Assembly: GCA_963722295.1 (NCBI GenBank)
Contig: CAVRLB010000007.1
Location: forward strand, 124,001-188,000
Length of the DNA stretch: 64,000 bases
Direction of reading: 5' to 3'
DNA from: Brooklawnia sp032229645
GTDB lineage: Bacteria; Actinomycetota; Actinomycetes; Propionibacteriales; Propionibacteriaceae
Position 1 is the first letter of the stretch. Every line of letters starts with the position of its first letter. The notes beneath the pieces are model-generated. The model saw only the letters and a program-made list of their open reading frames with translations, searched no databases and was not told the origin of the DNA. Made by a program: the position numbers and the translations under genes. Below, piece after piece: positions 16,927-25,326 of the stretch.

Positions 16927-17610
16927 ATGGTTGGCAAGCAGGAATTAGGTCCCTCACTGCCGGCCCCCAGTGGCCGGCATCTCAGTCCCGTGCGCAAGAA
17001 AGTGCTGATGCTGCTGGGCGACGCAGGACGCGAAGGCATCGTCGTCTCGCAGGCTGCGGAACGGCTTGGCGGTCACCCCAACCGAGCACGTGCCCATCTC
17101 GATGGCCTGGTCGCCGACGGGCTGGCGTCCAGCAGTGCAGACCGGCCCACCGGACGAGGACGCCCGGCGCTGCGCTATTGGATCAGCGCGTCGGGCCGAA
17201 CTCTGCTGGAGGACGAGAACGATGCCGACAACCAGAGTCTGACCAGAGCATTCACCGAGTACATCGCTGCCGGCGGCGATCTGGAGACGGCCCGCGCGGT
17301 CGGTAAGCTCTGGGCCCGCTCGGTGCCGATCGCCAACCAGGCGAAGTCCAGCGACGACACCGCATCCAGGTTGGCCGCATTGCTGTCGACCGCCAGTTTC
17401 AATCCCACGGTCGCCCAGGACGGCCAGACCATCCGGCTGCGCACCTGCCCGTTCGTCGATCAGGCGCGCGCGAATCAACAGGGCATCTGCGGCGTCCATC
17501 AGGGATTGGTCGATGGTGCGCTGGAGGCCTGGGAGTTCAGCGGCGATGCGGAGCTAAGGCCTTTCAGCGAACCGGGTGCCTGCGTCGTGTGGGTGAAGGA
17601 TCCCCAATAG
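16927..17610 (+). CDS. HTH regulator with C-terminal cysteine cluster (SufR/NO-sensor-like)
   Basis: The 227-residue protein has a winged helix at about residues 20-95 (RKKVLMLLGDAGREGIVVSQAAERLG, RAHLDGLVADGL, then a GRGRPALRYW wing). Its C-terminal domain has the spaced cysteines RTCPF, GICGVH and GACVVW, the arrangement used by SufR-like regulators to hold an Fe-S cluster. Divergence from DUF2249-nirK across a 70-base spacer suggests it controls that operon in response to NO or redox state; that is inference. The ATG follows TAGTGT by 6 bases without a ribosome site, indicating a leaderless message. Confidence 0.82.
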   Translation: MVGKQELGPSLPAPSGRHLSPVRKKVLMLLGDAGREGIVVSQAAERLGGHPNRARAHLDGLVADGLASSSADRPTGRGRPALRYWISASGRTLLEDENDADNQSLTRAFTEYIAAGGDLETARAVGKLWARSVPIANQAKSSDDTASRLAALLSTASFNPTVAQDGQTIRLRTCPFVDQARANQQGICGVHQGLVDGALEAWEFSGDAELRPFSEPGACVVWVKDPQ

Positions 17611-17689
17611 TCGATCGCCACCCCGATGCACACCCGGCAAGACGCATCGTGCCACCAGCCTATTTGGCCCAAGGATTCTCTGTCAGCCC

Positions 17690-19024
17690 CTAACTGCTTG
17701 AGGTCCAATAGCGGACCGCGTCGATTTCGCTTCGCGCACGGTTGACATTCAACGGGTTGGAGACCTGCTGCGCTTGGGTGATCAAATCGTTCAAGCGTTG
17801 CCACGCATAATCCGTGTGGGCTCGTTGTTCGGTGACTGTGGAAATCAACTCGGCGCCATCTTTCGTTGCGGAGGCGGTGCGTAGCCAGGTGGTGATCATG
17901 CTCTGCGGCATCGAGATCAGATCGGCCACCGCCGAAATGTCCGCCGTCACCAGCGCAACCATTTCGGTCATCGCCTGGGATTCGCTGCTGGCAACTTGGA
18001 GGCCTTCGTCCAATGCCCGGACGAGTAGCAGCACAGATATACGGTGGCCCTCGGAGTAATCACCTTCGTCCAGGGCCTCGTTGACGAATTGAGTCAGCGC
18101 CTCTACATGCAGCAGCGCGAGTGCGATCCGAAAGCGCGTTTGCGAGCAGCGAGCGTTCAACTGGTTCAAAGTTTCTGCAAGGCGGGTGAAGATCGGTTCG
18201 AGGAGTTCGGCGATGTCGGCCCACACGCGCAGATAGATGACCGAGGCGTCGAATCCAGCCCTGGGCGCGGAGGAGATCTGCTCCGAGGTGTGACGATTCT
18301 CAGCTACCGCTTGCATCAGCAATGTCGCCGTCTGCGACAGTTGCTCCGACATGGCCTGCAGCCCGACCATCTGCGTGGTCCAGGTGAGTAGATCAGCGCG
18401 GGTGGTCGCAACGTGGTTCAGTATCTCTTTCAGTGGGCCGCGCGCGTCAGGACGTTGCGTCCGGCTGATGCTGTTCTGCAAGACGACATCGACTTCGGCG
18501 GGCAGCGCCGTCCACATGAACTGCTCATAGGTCAGACCGGCGTCGGCCAGAAGCCCCGCCAGGGTACCGAGTCCGTGCTGGGCCGCATCGTGGGTGGAGA
18601 GCCCTTCGTCGCGCAGTGCGAGTTCGTATGGGCGCACTTGACCGTAGAGCGAGAAAGCGGTGCTCCTCAACCGGTCCACCCCGGGCCGGTTACGCACCGA
18701 GAGGTATCCGTCGCCCAGCGGAGTGATCGTCGCGAAGACGCTATACGTGCTACCGGTGGCAGCGAGGTTATCCACGTATGCGCAGAAGGGCCGTCCGGCG
18801 TGCAGGGTATCCCACATCAACTGGAAGGCACCCCCTGGCATGCAGTCGTGCCGGATAATATTGTGCGGCTGTCCGACCAGTTGGTCGCGACGATAGCGCG
18901 ACATCCGGGTGAACACTGAGTTTGCCTGCAGAATTCGTCCGCGTGAATCCGTGGTGGAGAAGAAGAGTTCACCCGGCGCGACCTCATGCCTCGCCGATGT
19001 GATAACAGGCCTGAGTATATCCAT
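17690..19024 (-). CDS. Aer-like PAS-domain protein with helical C-terminus of unknown output
   Basis: The 444-residue protein has an N-terminal PAS domain (about residues 18-115) closely like the FAD-binding PAS of the redox receptor Aer: GRILQANSVFTRMSRY, HNIIRHDCMPGGAFQLMWDTL, GYLSVR. The remaining 320 residues are predicted helical (long Leu/Ala heptad-like stretches, e.g. LSQTATLLMQAVAEN) but show no HAMP, kinase, GGDEF, HTH or MCP hairpin motif, and no TM segment. It is convergent with the nirK regulator and near two nitrite reductase operons, so sensing redox state is plausible. TAGCAT lies 7 bases before the ATG. Base composition is visibly less GC-rich than its neighbours. Confidence 0.8.
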   Translation of the reverse strand: MDILRPVITSARHEVAPGELFFSTTDSRGRILQANSVFTRMSRYRRDQLVGQPHNIIRHDCMPGGAFQLMWDTLHAGRPFCAYVDNLAATGSTYSVFATITPLGDGYLSVRNRPGVDRLRSTAFSLYGQVRPYELALRDEGLSTHDAAQHGLGTLAGLLADAGLTYEQFMWTALPAEVDVVLQNSISRTQRPDARGPLKEILNHVATTRADLLTWTTQMVGLQAMSEQLSQTATLLMQAVAENRHTSEQISSAPRAGFDASVIYLRVWADIAELLEPIFTRLAETLNQLNARCSQTRFRIALALLHVEALTQFVNEALDEGDYSEGHRISVLLLVRALDEGLQVASSESQAMTEMVALVTADISAVADLISMPQSMITTWLRTASATKDGAELISTVTEQRAHTDYAWQRLNDLITQAQQVSNPLNVNRARSEIDAVRYWTSSS

Positions 19025-19614
19025 GGAAGCGATGCTAGTGCCGAATTTCTCCTCGACTCCGACTTGCTCATTTTATGGCCACAAGAATGGTGCCGCTCGG
19101 CACTCTTGACTTGTGCGATTCGACTCCTGACCCGGCCGACTCACGACGCATTCTGGCATGGCAACGACCTTATGCGCCATCTCACGAATTTCCATCACGA
19201 CTCGTTGAGCAATTCAGCAGTTAGGTGAAGAACATCATAAAAGGCAGTCGGGAAAGTCTTCCCAGAACGTCCATATTTCACCCCTATTTCACCCTCTACT
19301 CCAGACCTCTGCTGGCCCGCACTCGTCGCGTCGGCATGCCCGCTACGCCCTAAGGACCCTCCGCACCGCAAGATCGTTCGGAGATGCCTGATCGCCGCCG
19401 CGTGTCCAACCGGCAGAGCAGCACTGCCGTGGCGCCGCTGCCAAGTCGCCAACCAGCCGCAACCAGAAGCGCTACCCGCTGGATTGTCTTTGCTCCGACC
19501 CTTCGGCAGGCGTCGAGATTAGAATCCTTATAGGCATAGGCAAGGCTGCTCGATGACGAGCGAACGCCGGATGATCGAGCGGTCTCCCTCACATCTCACA
19601 GGTTCAAAGGAGCC
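19025..19614. other. Long non-coding spacer
   Basis: About 590 bases separate the divergent PAS and SDR genes. The part nearest the PAS gene (19025-19260) is relatively AT-rich. It holds a small hairpin GGGAA-AGTC-TTCCC near 19250 and one copy of the 10-mer CTAAGGACCC (19350-19359). Short frames on the minus strand here lack family features, ribosome sites or sensible composition, so I see no gene. Confidence 0.5.
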
Positions 19615-20430
19615 ATGATGAGCGAACGACAATCGGCAGAGACGCAAATCAAGGTCATTCCGTTCACCGAGCAGATCATCGCGGGGCGATTCGCCGACAA
19701 GACAGTGATCGTCACCGGAGCGGCGTCCGGCATCGGACGCGCGACCGCCTTACGCATCGCCAAGGAAGGCGGCCGCGTGATCGCTTCCGACATCTCGTCG
19801 GACAGGCTGCAGGTGTTGGTCGCCGACAACCCACAGCTGAACCTGGTTCCCGTGGTGGGCAGTATCTCCGTCCAGGAGGACGTGGACGAGATCGTCGAGG
19901 TGGCGGATGCCAATGACGACCTCTATGGGCTGGTCAACAACGCCGGCATCATGGACAATTTCCAGACCATCAGCGAGGTCTCGGACGAGGTCTGGGAGCG
20001 GGTCTTCGGGGTGAACGTCTGGGGCACCATGCGGATGACCCGGGCGACGATCCCGTATCTGCTGGAGAAGCGTCAGGGGGCCATCGTCAATCTGTCGTCG
20101 GCCGCAGGCCTGGGCGGCGGGGCCGCCGGAGTGGCCTACACCGCGTCGAAGCATGCGGTCATCGGGATGACGAAGAACACCGCAATCATGTACGGACCGG
20201 ACGGAATCCGCTGCAATGCGGTGGCACCGGGCGGCGTGATCACCAATATCGGCGGCCAGATGCTGTCGGCACGCGCCCAGGAGCGCATCGGGGCAGCGAT
20301 GCTGGTCACCAGCCCCGGGGTCGCGACGCCAGAGGCGCTGGCCGCCACCATCACCTGGCTGCTCTCCCCCGATGCCGGCAATGTCAACGGCGCCGTGGTG
20401 AGTTCGGACGGCGGCTGGAAGGCCTTCTAA
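19615..20430 (+). CDS. Short-chain dehydrogenase/reductase
   Basis: The 271-residue protein is a classical SDR: NAD(P)-binding TGAASGIG near residue 35, NNAG near residue 108, catalytic Ser (NLSSAAG) and YTASK with Tyr/Lys, then a PGG turn. An acidic residue after beta2 (ASD) suggests NAD(H) preference. AAAGGAG lies just ahead of ATG 19615; the next codon is also ATG. It stands alone, convergent with the nitrilase gene, and its substrate is unknown. Confidence 0.9.
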   Translation: MMSERQSAETQIKVIPFTEQIIAGRFADKTVIVTGAASGIGRATALRIAKEGGRVIASDISSDRLQVLVADNPQLNLVPVVGSISVQEDVDEIVEVADANDDLYGLVNNAGIMDNFQTISEVSDEVWERVFGVNVWGTMRMTRATIPYLLEKRQGAIVNLSSAAGLGGGAAGVAYTASKHAVIGMTKNTAIMYGPDGIRCNAVAPGGVITNIGGQMLSARAQERIGAAMLVTSPGVATPEALAATITWLLSPDAGNVNGAVVSSDGGWKAF

Positions 20431-20456
20431 CCGACCGACCGGACGACGCCGGACGA

Positions 20457-20493
20457 CCGCTCGGGCGGGCTTCAATCCGGCCCGTCCGAGCGG
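20457..20493. terminator. Hairpin between convergent SDR and nitrilase genes
   Basis: CCGCTCGGGCGGGC and its near-complement (20479-20493) form a strong GC stem around an 8-base loop TTCAATCC. It fills the gap between two convergent genes and ends exactly at the nitrilase stop codon. No T-run follows, as is common for actinobacterial terminators. Confidence 0.55.
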
Positions 20494-21336
20494 CTATCCG
20501 GCCAGGATCGGCAGCTGCCGACGGGCCGCGTCCACCCTGGCAAGGTCGATGTCGACGACCAGCAGACCGGCTCGTTCGTCCAACTGACCGACGATCGTCC
20601 CGAAGGGATCGGCAACTCTGCTGAGCCCGATTCCGAGCGGCCGGACGCCCTGCGGCGGCGTCCAGGCCTGGTCGCAGGCCGCCAGATAGGCCTGTGCATC
20701 CATCGCTCGGGCGCGAGTGAGCACGTCCCACTGTTGGTCCTTGCCCGGTCCGTCTCCCCAGGACGCCGGGACGACCACCAGGCGCGCCCCGCGGCGTCCG
20801 AGGTCGGTGAACTGATCGGCGAAGCGCAGGTCATAGCAGGTGGCAAATCCGATGCGCGTGCCCAGGGCATCGATGCTCACCAGCGAAGCCCCCGGGCTCA
20901 CTGTCTCGGATTCCTTCGACCCGAACGCGTCATAGAGGTGGATCTTGTGGTAGCTCGCTTCGATGCCTGGGCCGGTGATCAGCAACGTGTTGTGCACCCG
21001 ACCACCGCCGGCCGGGGTGAAGATGCCGGCCACCGCGATCACTCCTGCCGAGGCGGCAGCCGCCCGCACCCCACAGGCGAAGGGTCCGTCGAGCGGCTCG
21101 GCGACCTCGCTGAGCCTGGATCCGAAGCAGGCCATCGTCGCCTCCGGAAAGACCACCAGCCGGGCGCCCCGCTCGGCGGCCTCGGCGATCAGCGCCGTCA
21201 CTGCGGCGAGGTTCTCGTCCACATCGGGCCCTGACGTCAGCTGGGCCAACGCGATCCGCAGAGGCCGCGGAGCATCGGCGTGCGAGTCAGGCCGGTCGGA
21301 GTCGCTCGCTGTGGTCATCGCATCGTCGTCGGTCAC
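20494..21336 (-). CDS. Nitrilase/omega-amidase family carbon-nitrogen hydrolase
   Basis: The roughly 280-residue protein has the nitrilase catalytic triad: Glu in LVVFPEAT, Lys in SYHKIHLYDAFG and Cys in GFATCYDLRF. It hydrolyses an amide or similar C-N bond; the SYHKIHLYDAFG and DLRFADQF context resembles Nit1/omega-amidase enzymes that clean up deaminated metabolites. Start is uncertain: the frame opens at 21375, overlapping copB; GTG 21336 is preferred because GAGAAT lies 6 bases upstream, and ATG 21318 is an alternative. It is divergent from copB. Confidence 0.87.
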   Translation of the reverse strand: MTDDDAMTTASDSDRPDSHADAPRPLRIALAQLTSGPDVDENLAAVTALIAEAAERGARLVVFPEATMACFGSRLSEVAEPLDGPFACGVRAAAASAGVIAVAGIFTPAGGGRVHNTLLITGPGIEASYHKIHLYDAFGSKESETVSPGASLVSIDALGTRIGFATCYDLRFADQFTDLGRRGARLVVVPASWGDGPGKDQQWDVLTRARAMDAQAYLAACDQAWTPPQGVRPLGIGLSRVADPFGTIVGQLDERAGLLVVDIDLARVDAARRQLPILAG

Positions 21337-21373
21337 ACCTTTATTCTCGATCATCCCGGCATAGCGTGGAGGC

Positions 21374-23437
21374 ATGGCGAGTCACGAAATGCGGCAGGGC
21401 CATCAGCACCACGAGATGTCCGGCCACGAGATGGACGACCACGTGATGCACGGCGGGCACGCGCATCACGTGGCGCAGTTCCGCAGGCTGTTCTGGATCA
21501 TGCTGGTGTTGGCCATCCCCACGGTCGGATTCGATGAGATGTTTGCTCATCTGATCGGCTATCACCTTCCGGCGGCGGCCTGGGTCGGGTGGGTGTCGCC
21601 GGTGCTGGGCACGGTCATCTTCTGCTGGGGCGGCCGGCCGTTCTTGAGCGGTGCGGTCTCGGAGATACGCTCCCGCACTCCGGGCATGATGCTGCTGATC
21701 GGGCTCGCGATCACCGTCGCGTTCACCGCTTCTTGGGGTGGCACGCTCGGTCTGCTGGACGCCGAGTTGAGCTTCTGGTGGGAGCTAGCGCTGCTGCTGG
21801 TCATCATGCTGCTCGGCCACTGGATCGAGATGCGGTCACTGGCCCAGACGTCGTCGGCTCTCGACTCGCTCGCGGCGCTGCTGCCCGACCAGGCCGAGAA
21901 GCTCGTGGATGACCAGATCGTCGCCGTCTCCCCCGGCGAACTGCAGGTGGACGACATAGTCGTCGTCCGGCCGGGTGCGGCGGTGCCTGCCGACGGAACG
22001 ATCGTCGACGGTGCGGCCAGCATGGACGAATCAATGATCACCGGTGAATCGCGAACCGTCGAGCGCACGGTCGGCGACCATGTGGTGGCAGGCACCATCG
22101 CCACCGATTCGGGGCTGCGCGTCCGGGTGACGGCGACCGGCGATGACACGGCCCTGGCGGGCATCCAGAGACTGGTGGCCGAGGCGCAGTCGTCATCGTC
22201 CAGGGCACAGCGGATCGCCGATCGGGCCGCCGCGCTGCTCTTCTGGTATGCGCTGGTGTCGGCGTTGATCACCGCGACAGCCTGGGCACTGCTTGGGTTC
22301 CCCGATCAGGCTGTGGTCAGAGCGATCACGGTGCTGGTGATCGCCTGCCCGCACGCGTTGGGGCTGGCGATTCCGCTGGTGGTGTCGATCGCCACCGAGC
22401 GGGCGGCGCGCGGCGGTGTCTTGATCACCGACCGGCTGGCGCTGGAGTCGATGCGCAATGTGAGCGTGGTGGTCTTCGACAAGACCGGCACCCTGACCAA
22501 GGGCGAACCCGCCGTTACCCAGCTGGCGACCATCGGGGCTCACAGCTCGGACGAGGTGCTGAGGCTCGCGGCTGCGGCCGAGGCAGCCAGCGAGCATCCG
22601 CTGGCCAAGGCGATCATCACAGCCGCCCGGGACCACGGCATCGACGTGCCTGCCGCCACCGGTTTCTCGTCCTCCCCGGCGGTCGGCGTGGCGGCCGACG
22701 TCGAGGGTGAACGTATCGAGGTCGGCGGGCCCCAGCTGCTCGGCGAGCGCCGACTGGAAGCGCTGCCGAAGGCTGCAGGCTGGGAGGCGGCGGGTGCCAC
22801 GGTCGTCCATGTCGTCGCCGATGGTCGGCTGATCGGTGCGCTACGGCTGGCCGATGAGATCCGGCCAGAGTCGCGCGAGACTGTGGACGCCCTGCATGCC
22901 GCGGGCGTCCACGTGGTGATGATCACCGGGGATGCTCGGCCGGTGGCCGAAACGGTCGGGGCACAGCTGGGCATCGACCAGGTTTTCGCGGGCGTCCGGC
23001 CGGACGAGAAGGCGGCCAGGGTCGCAGAGCTGCAGCGCGACGGACGCAGGGTCGCGATGGTGGGCGACGGCGTGAACGATGCGCCCGCCCTCGCGCAGGC
23101 CGATGTCGGCATCGCCATCGGCGCCGGCACCGACGTGGCGATCAGCACCGCAGGCGTGGTGCTGGCCGGCTCGGATCCGCGTTCGGTGCTGTCGGTGATC
23201 GAGTTGTCGCGGGCGACCTACCGCAAGATGCAGCAGAACCTGTGGTGGGCGGCCGGTTACAACCTGGTCGCGGTGCCGCTGGCCGCCGGTGTGCTGGCGC
23301 CGATCGGGTTCGTGCTGCCGATGAGCGTCGGCGCCATCTTGATGTCGGCGTCGACCGTGGTGGTCGCGCTCAACGCGCAGCTGTTGCGCCGGATCGACCT
23401 GAGCCCGGCCGGCAGTGCGGCCCGGTTGCTCGGCTGA
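21374..23437 (+). CDS. copB: Copper-exporting P1B-type ATPase with CPH motif (CopB-like)
   Basis: The 687-residue pump has a His/Met-rich metal-binding N-terminus (residues 4-32 hold about ten histidines) instead of CxxC domains, about eight TM helices, the TGES actuator loop (near 224), the ion-path motif C325-P-H, phosphorylation site D369KTGTLT and a GDGVNDAPAL hinge. CPH defines the P1B-3 subgroup, reported to move Cu(I)/Cu(II) outward. A copper pump fits a cell making a copper nitrite reductase, although nirK is 5 kb away. GGAGG and a TAGCGT hexamer both precede the ATG. No CsoR or other metal regulator is adjacent. Confidence 0.92.
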   Translation: MASHEMRQGHQHHEMSGHEMDDHVMHGGHAHHVAQFRRLFWIMLVLAIPTVGFDEMFAHLIGYHLPAAAWVGWVSPVLGTVIFCWGGRPFLSGAVSEIRSRTPGMMLLIGLAITVAFTASWGGTLGLLDAELSFWWELALLLVIMLLGHWIEMRSLAQTSSALDSLAALLPDQAEKLVDDQIVAVSPGELQVDDIVVVRPGAAVPADGTIVDGAASMDESMITGESRTVERTVGDHVVAGTIATDSGLRVRVTATGDDTALAGIQRLVAEAQSSSSRAQRIADRAAALLFWYALVSALITATAWALLGFPDQAVVRAITVLVIACPHALGLAIPLVVSIATERAARGGVLITDRLALESMRNVSVVVFDKTGTLTKGEPAVTQLATIGAHSSDEVLRLAAAAEAASEHPLAKAIITAARDHGIDVPAATGFSSSPAVGVAADVEGERIEVGGPQLLGERRLEALPKAAGWEAAGATVVHVVADGRLIGALRLADEIRPESRETVDALHAAGVHVVMITGDARPVAETVGAQLGIDQVFAGVRPDEKAARVAELQRDGRRVAMVGDGVNDAPALAQADVGIAIGAGTDVAISTAGVVLAGSDPRSVLSVIELSRATYRKMQQNLWWAAGYNLVAVPLAAGVLAPIGFVLPMSVGAILMSASTVVVALNAQLLRRIDLSPAGSAARLLG

Positions 23438-23474
23438 ACCCGGCTTTGTTTCCGGCCGGTGCTTGTGGACGCAC

Positions 23475-23510
23475 GGCCGGGCCGGGCGCGAATCGGCGGC
23501 CGGCCCGGCC
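23475..23510. terminator. Strong GC hairpin between convergent copB and osmoprotectant operon
   Basis: GGCCGGGCCGG (23475-23485) and CCGGCCCGGCC (23500-23510) are perfectly complementary over 11 bp with a 14-base loop. The hairpin lies between two convergent genes and can serve both directions. There is no T-run. Confidence 0.6.
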
Positions 23511-23550
23511 CAACCGGCCTGTCTCAGCTCGAAGTGAACTCGGATCCGGA

Positions 23551-24483
23551 TCAGATGAAACCGTTCTGGGTCAGCCAATCCTTGGCGACGTCGCGCGGCT
23601 CCTCGCCGTCGTTGTCGACGCGTCCGTTCAGTTCGGTGACCACCTCACTGGTCAGGACCTTGCTGATCGGGTCGATGATCTCGGCGATCGCGGGATACTG
23701 ATCGAGCGTCTCCTGACGCAGAGTGAACGCGCCCTGGTAAGGGACGAAGAAGGCCTGGTCGTCGTCCAGCACGAGCAGATTGTTTGACAGGATCCGGGCG
23801 TCGGTCGAGAAGACCTCACCGAACTCGCAGCCGCTGCCGACCTGGCTGTAGATCAGGTTCAGGTCGAGTTCGACGACCTGGCTGTAGGTGAAGCCATAGG
23901 CCTTTTCGAGGCCGGGTAACCCGTCGTCCCGGTTGATGAACTCGCTCGCCGCGCAGATGCGCCCCTTGTCGGGATTGGCGTTGCTGAACGCCGCCATGTC
24001 CGAACTCGTGACCAGGTTGTTCGCCTGCGCGAAGTCCTTGGTGGTGGCTATCCGGTAGGCGTTCTCGAACGGCGCCGCATCGAGCCAGGCGATGCCGTTC
24101 ACGGCGTCCTCGGAGCGCACCACGTCAAAGAGATCATCGGGCACATCTTGGGTGGTGTGACCCAGCAGCTGCACCCAGGCTGTGCCGGTGTACTCCCAAT
24201 AGAAGTCGATCTCGCCGGTCTCCAATGCGGAGCGGACGGTCGCGGTACCCGAGATACCGGTCTGGTCGGCGACCTGGGCACCAGCATGCTCGAACGCCAG
24301 CGCCGCGATATTACTGAGGATGATCTGCTCGGTGAACTCCTTCGAACCTGCCGTCAGTTTGGCGCCGGCCAGCGCCCCGTCGGAGCCACCCCCGCCGGAG
24401 CCACCAGACCCGCCCGAGCAGCCGGCCACTGCCAGCATCAGGGCGACGCCGCCCGCGATCCATGCGTTACGTTTCTTCATCAT
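23551..24483 (-). CDS. Glycine betaine/osmoprotectant ABC transporter substrate-binding lipoprotein
   Basis: The 310-residue protein begins MMKKRNAWIAGG with a lipoprotein signal ending in LAVAGC, followed by a Gly/Ser linker and an OpuAC/ProX-type domain: GSKEFTEQIILSNIAALAFE, SALETGEIDFYWEYTGTAWV and DDQAFFVPYQGAFTLRQE. It should capture betaine, carnitine or choline-type solutes at the cell surface. GAGGAGGAG precedes the ATG at 24483. It is last in a four-gene operon: permease, ATPase, permease, binding protein. Confidence 0.92.
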   Translation of the reverse strand: MMKKRNAWIAGGVALMLAVAGCSGGSGGSGGGGSDGALAGAKLTAGSKEFTEQIILSNIAALAFEHAGAQVADQTGISGTATVRSALETGEIDFYWEYTGTAWVQLLGHTTQDVPDDLFDVVRSEDAVNGIAWLDAAPFENAYRIATTKDFAQANNLVTSSDMAAFSNANPDKGRICAASEFINRDDGLPGLEKAYGFTYSQVVELDLNLIYSQVGSGCEFGEVFSTDARILSNNLLVLDDDQAFFVPYQGAFTLRQETLDQYPAIAEIIDPISKVLTSEVVTELNGRVDNDGEEPRDVAKDWLTQNGFI

Positions 24484-24543
24484 CTCTCCTCCTCGGTGAG
24501 GGGTTGGGTATGTGCCTATCGCCATCCCGCAGCACCCGCGAGC

Positions 24544-25326
24544 TCACAGCCCGCGCGGACGCAGCAGATCTTCGGCGATCCCAGCCAGATAGTCGATGGC
24601 CAAAGCGAGCACTGCGGTCAGTCCGGCCCCGACGATCTGGATGGTGAATCTGTTCGTGGACAACCCGGCGACGATGATGTCACCCAGACCGCCCGCATTG
24701 ATGTAGGTCACCAGCGCGGCCGTGCCGACGTTGATGACCAGCGCCGTGCGGATTCCGGCCAGAATCACCGGAACCGCCAACGGCAGTTCGAGCCGCGTCA
24801 AGACGGTGAACTTCGACATGCCCATGCCGCGGCCGGACTCCAGCACCGCGCTGTCAACCTGGTCGAGCCCGACCATGGTGTTGAGCAGCACCGGGACGAT
24901 CGCGTAGGCGACCAGGCCGACGATCGCCGCCTTGAACCCGAGAAAGTGGAAGGCGACGGCGAGCAGCACCAGGATCGCGATGGTCGGGATCGCCTGGCCG
25001 AGCGTCAGCACGGTGATCAGCGCCGGTTGGACGCGGCGCATGAAGCTGCGGGTCAGCAGGATTCCGAGCGGCAACGCGATGATCAGGGTCAGCAAGGTCG
25101 ACACCGCGGTCAGCTGAATGTGCTGCCAGGTGGCCAGACCCAGTCGCGGGGCATTGAGCAGCCGCGCCTCGATCGAGTCCAGCTGCTTGCTCGCCACGTA
25201 GAAATAGATCGCCAGGCAGACCCCGGCCAGGATCAGCGGGGTCGTCAGATAGGCCGCCGCCGAACGCCGCCCGGCTTCCCGCGGAGCCTGGGCGAAGACG
25301 ACCTGGCTACCGGCCTCGGCGCTCAT
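24544..25326 (-). CDS. Osmoprotectant ABC transporter permease
   Basis: The 260-residue protein has about six TM helices and the binding-protein-dependent transport signature ESGRGMGMSKFTVLTRLELPLAVPVILAGIRTA (EAA-type loop). It pairs with the second permease encoded at 26501-27148. The ATG at 25326 overlaps the ATPase stop by 4 bases (ATGA), which fixes the start and indicates translational coupling. A short hydrophilic N-terminus precedes TM1. Confidence 0.9.
   Translation of the reverse strand: MSAEAGSQVVFAQAPREAGRRSAAAYLTTPLILAGVCLAIYFYVASKQLDSIEARLLNAPRLGLATWQHIQLTAVSTLLTLIIALPLGILLTRSFMRRVQPALITVLTLGQAIPTIAILVLLAVAFHFLGFKAAIVGLVAYAIVPVLLNTMVGLDQVDSAVLESGRGMGMSKFTVLTRLELPLAVPVILAGIRTALVINVGTAALVTYINAGGLGDIIVAGLSTNRFTIQIVGAGLTAVLALAIDYLAGIAEDLLRPRGL

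Noticed and set aside
19195..19592. Two short minus-strand frames in the 19-kb spacer
   Set aside because: No ribosome site, no family features and Arg/Ser/Gly-rich content; they do not look coding.
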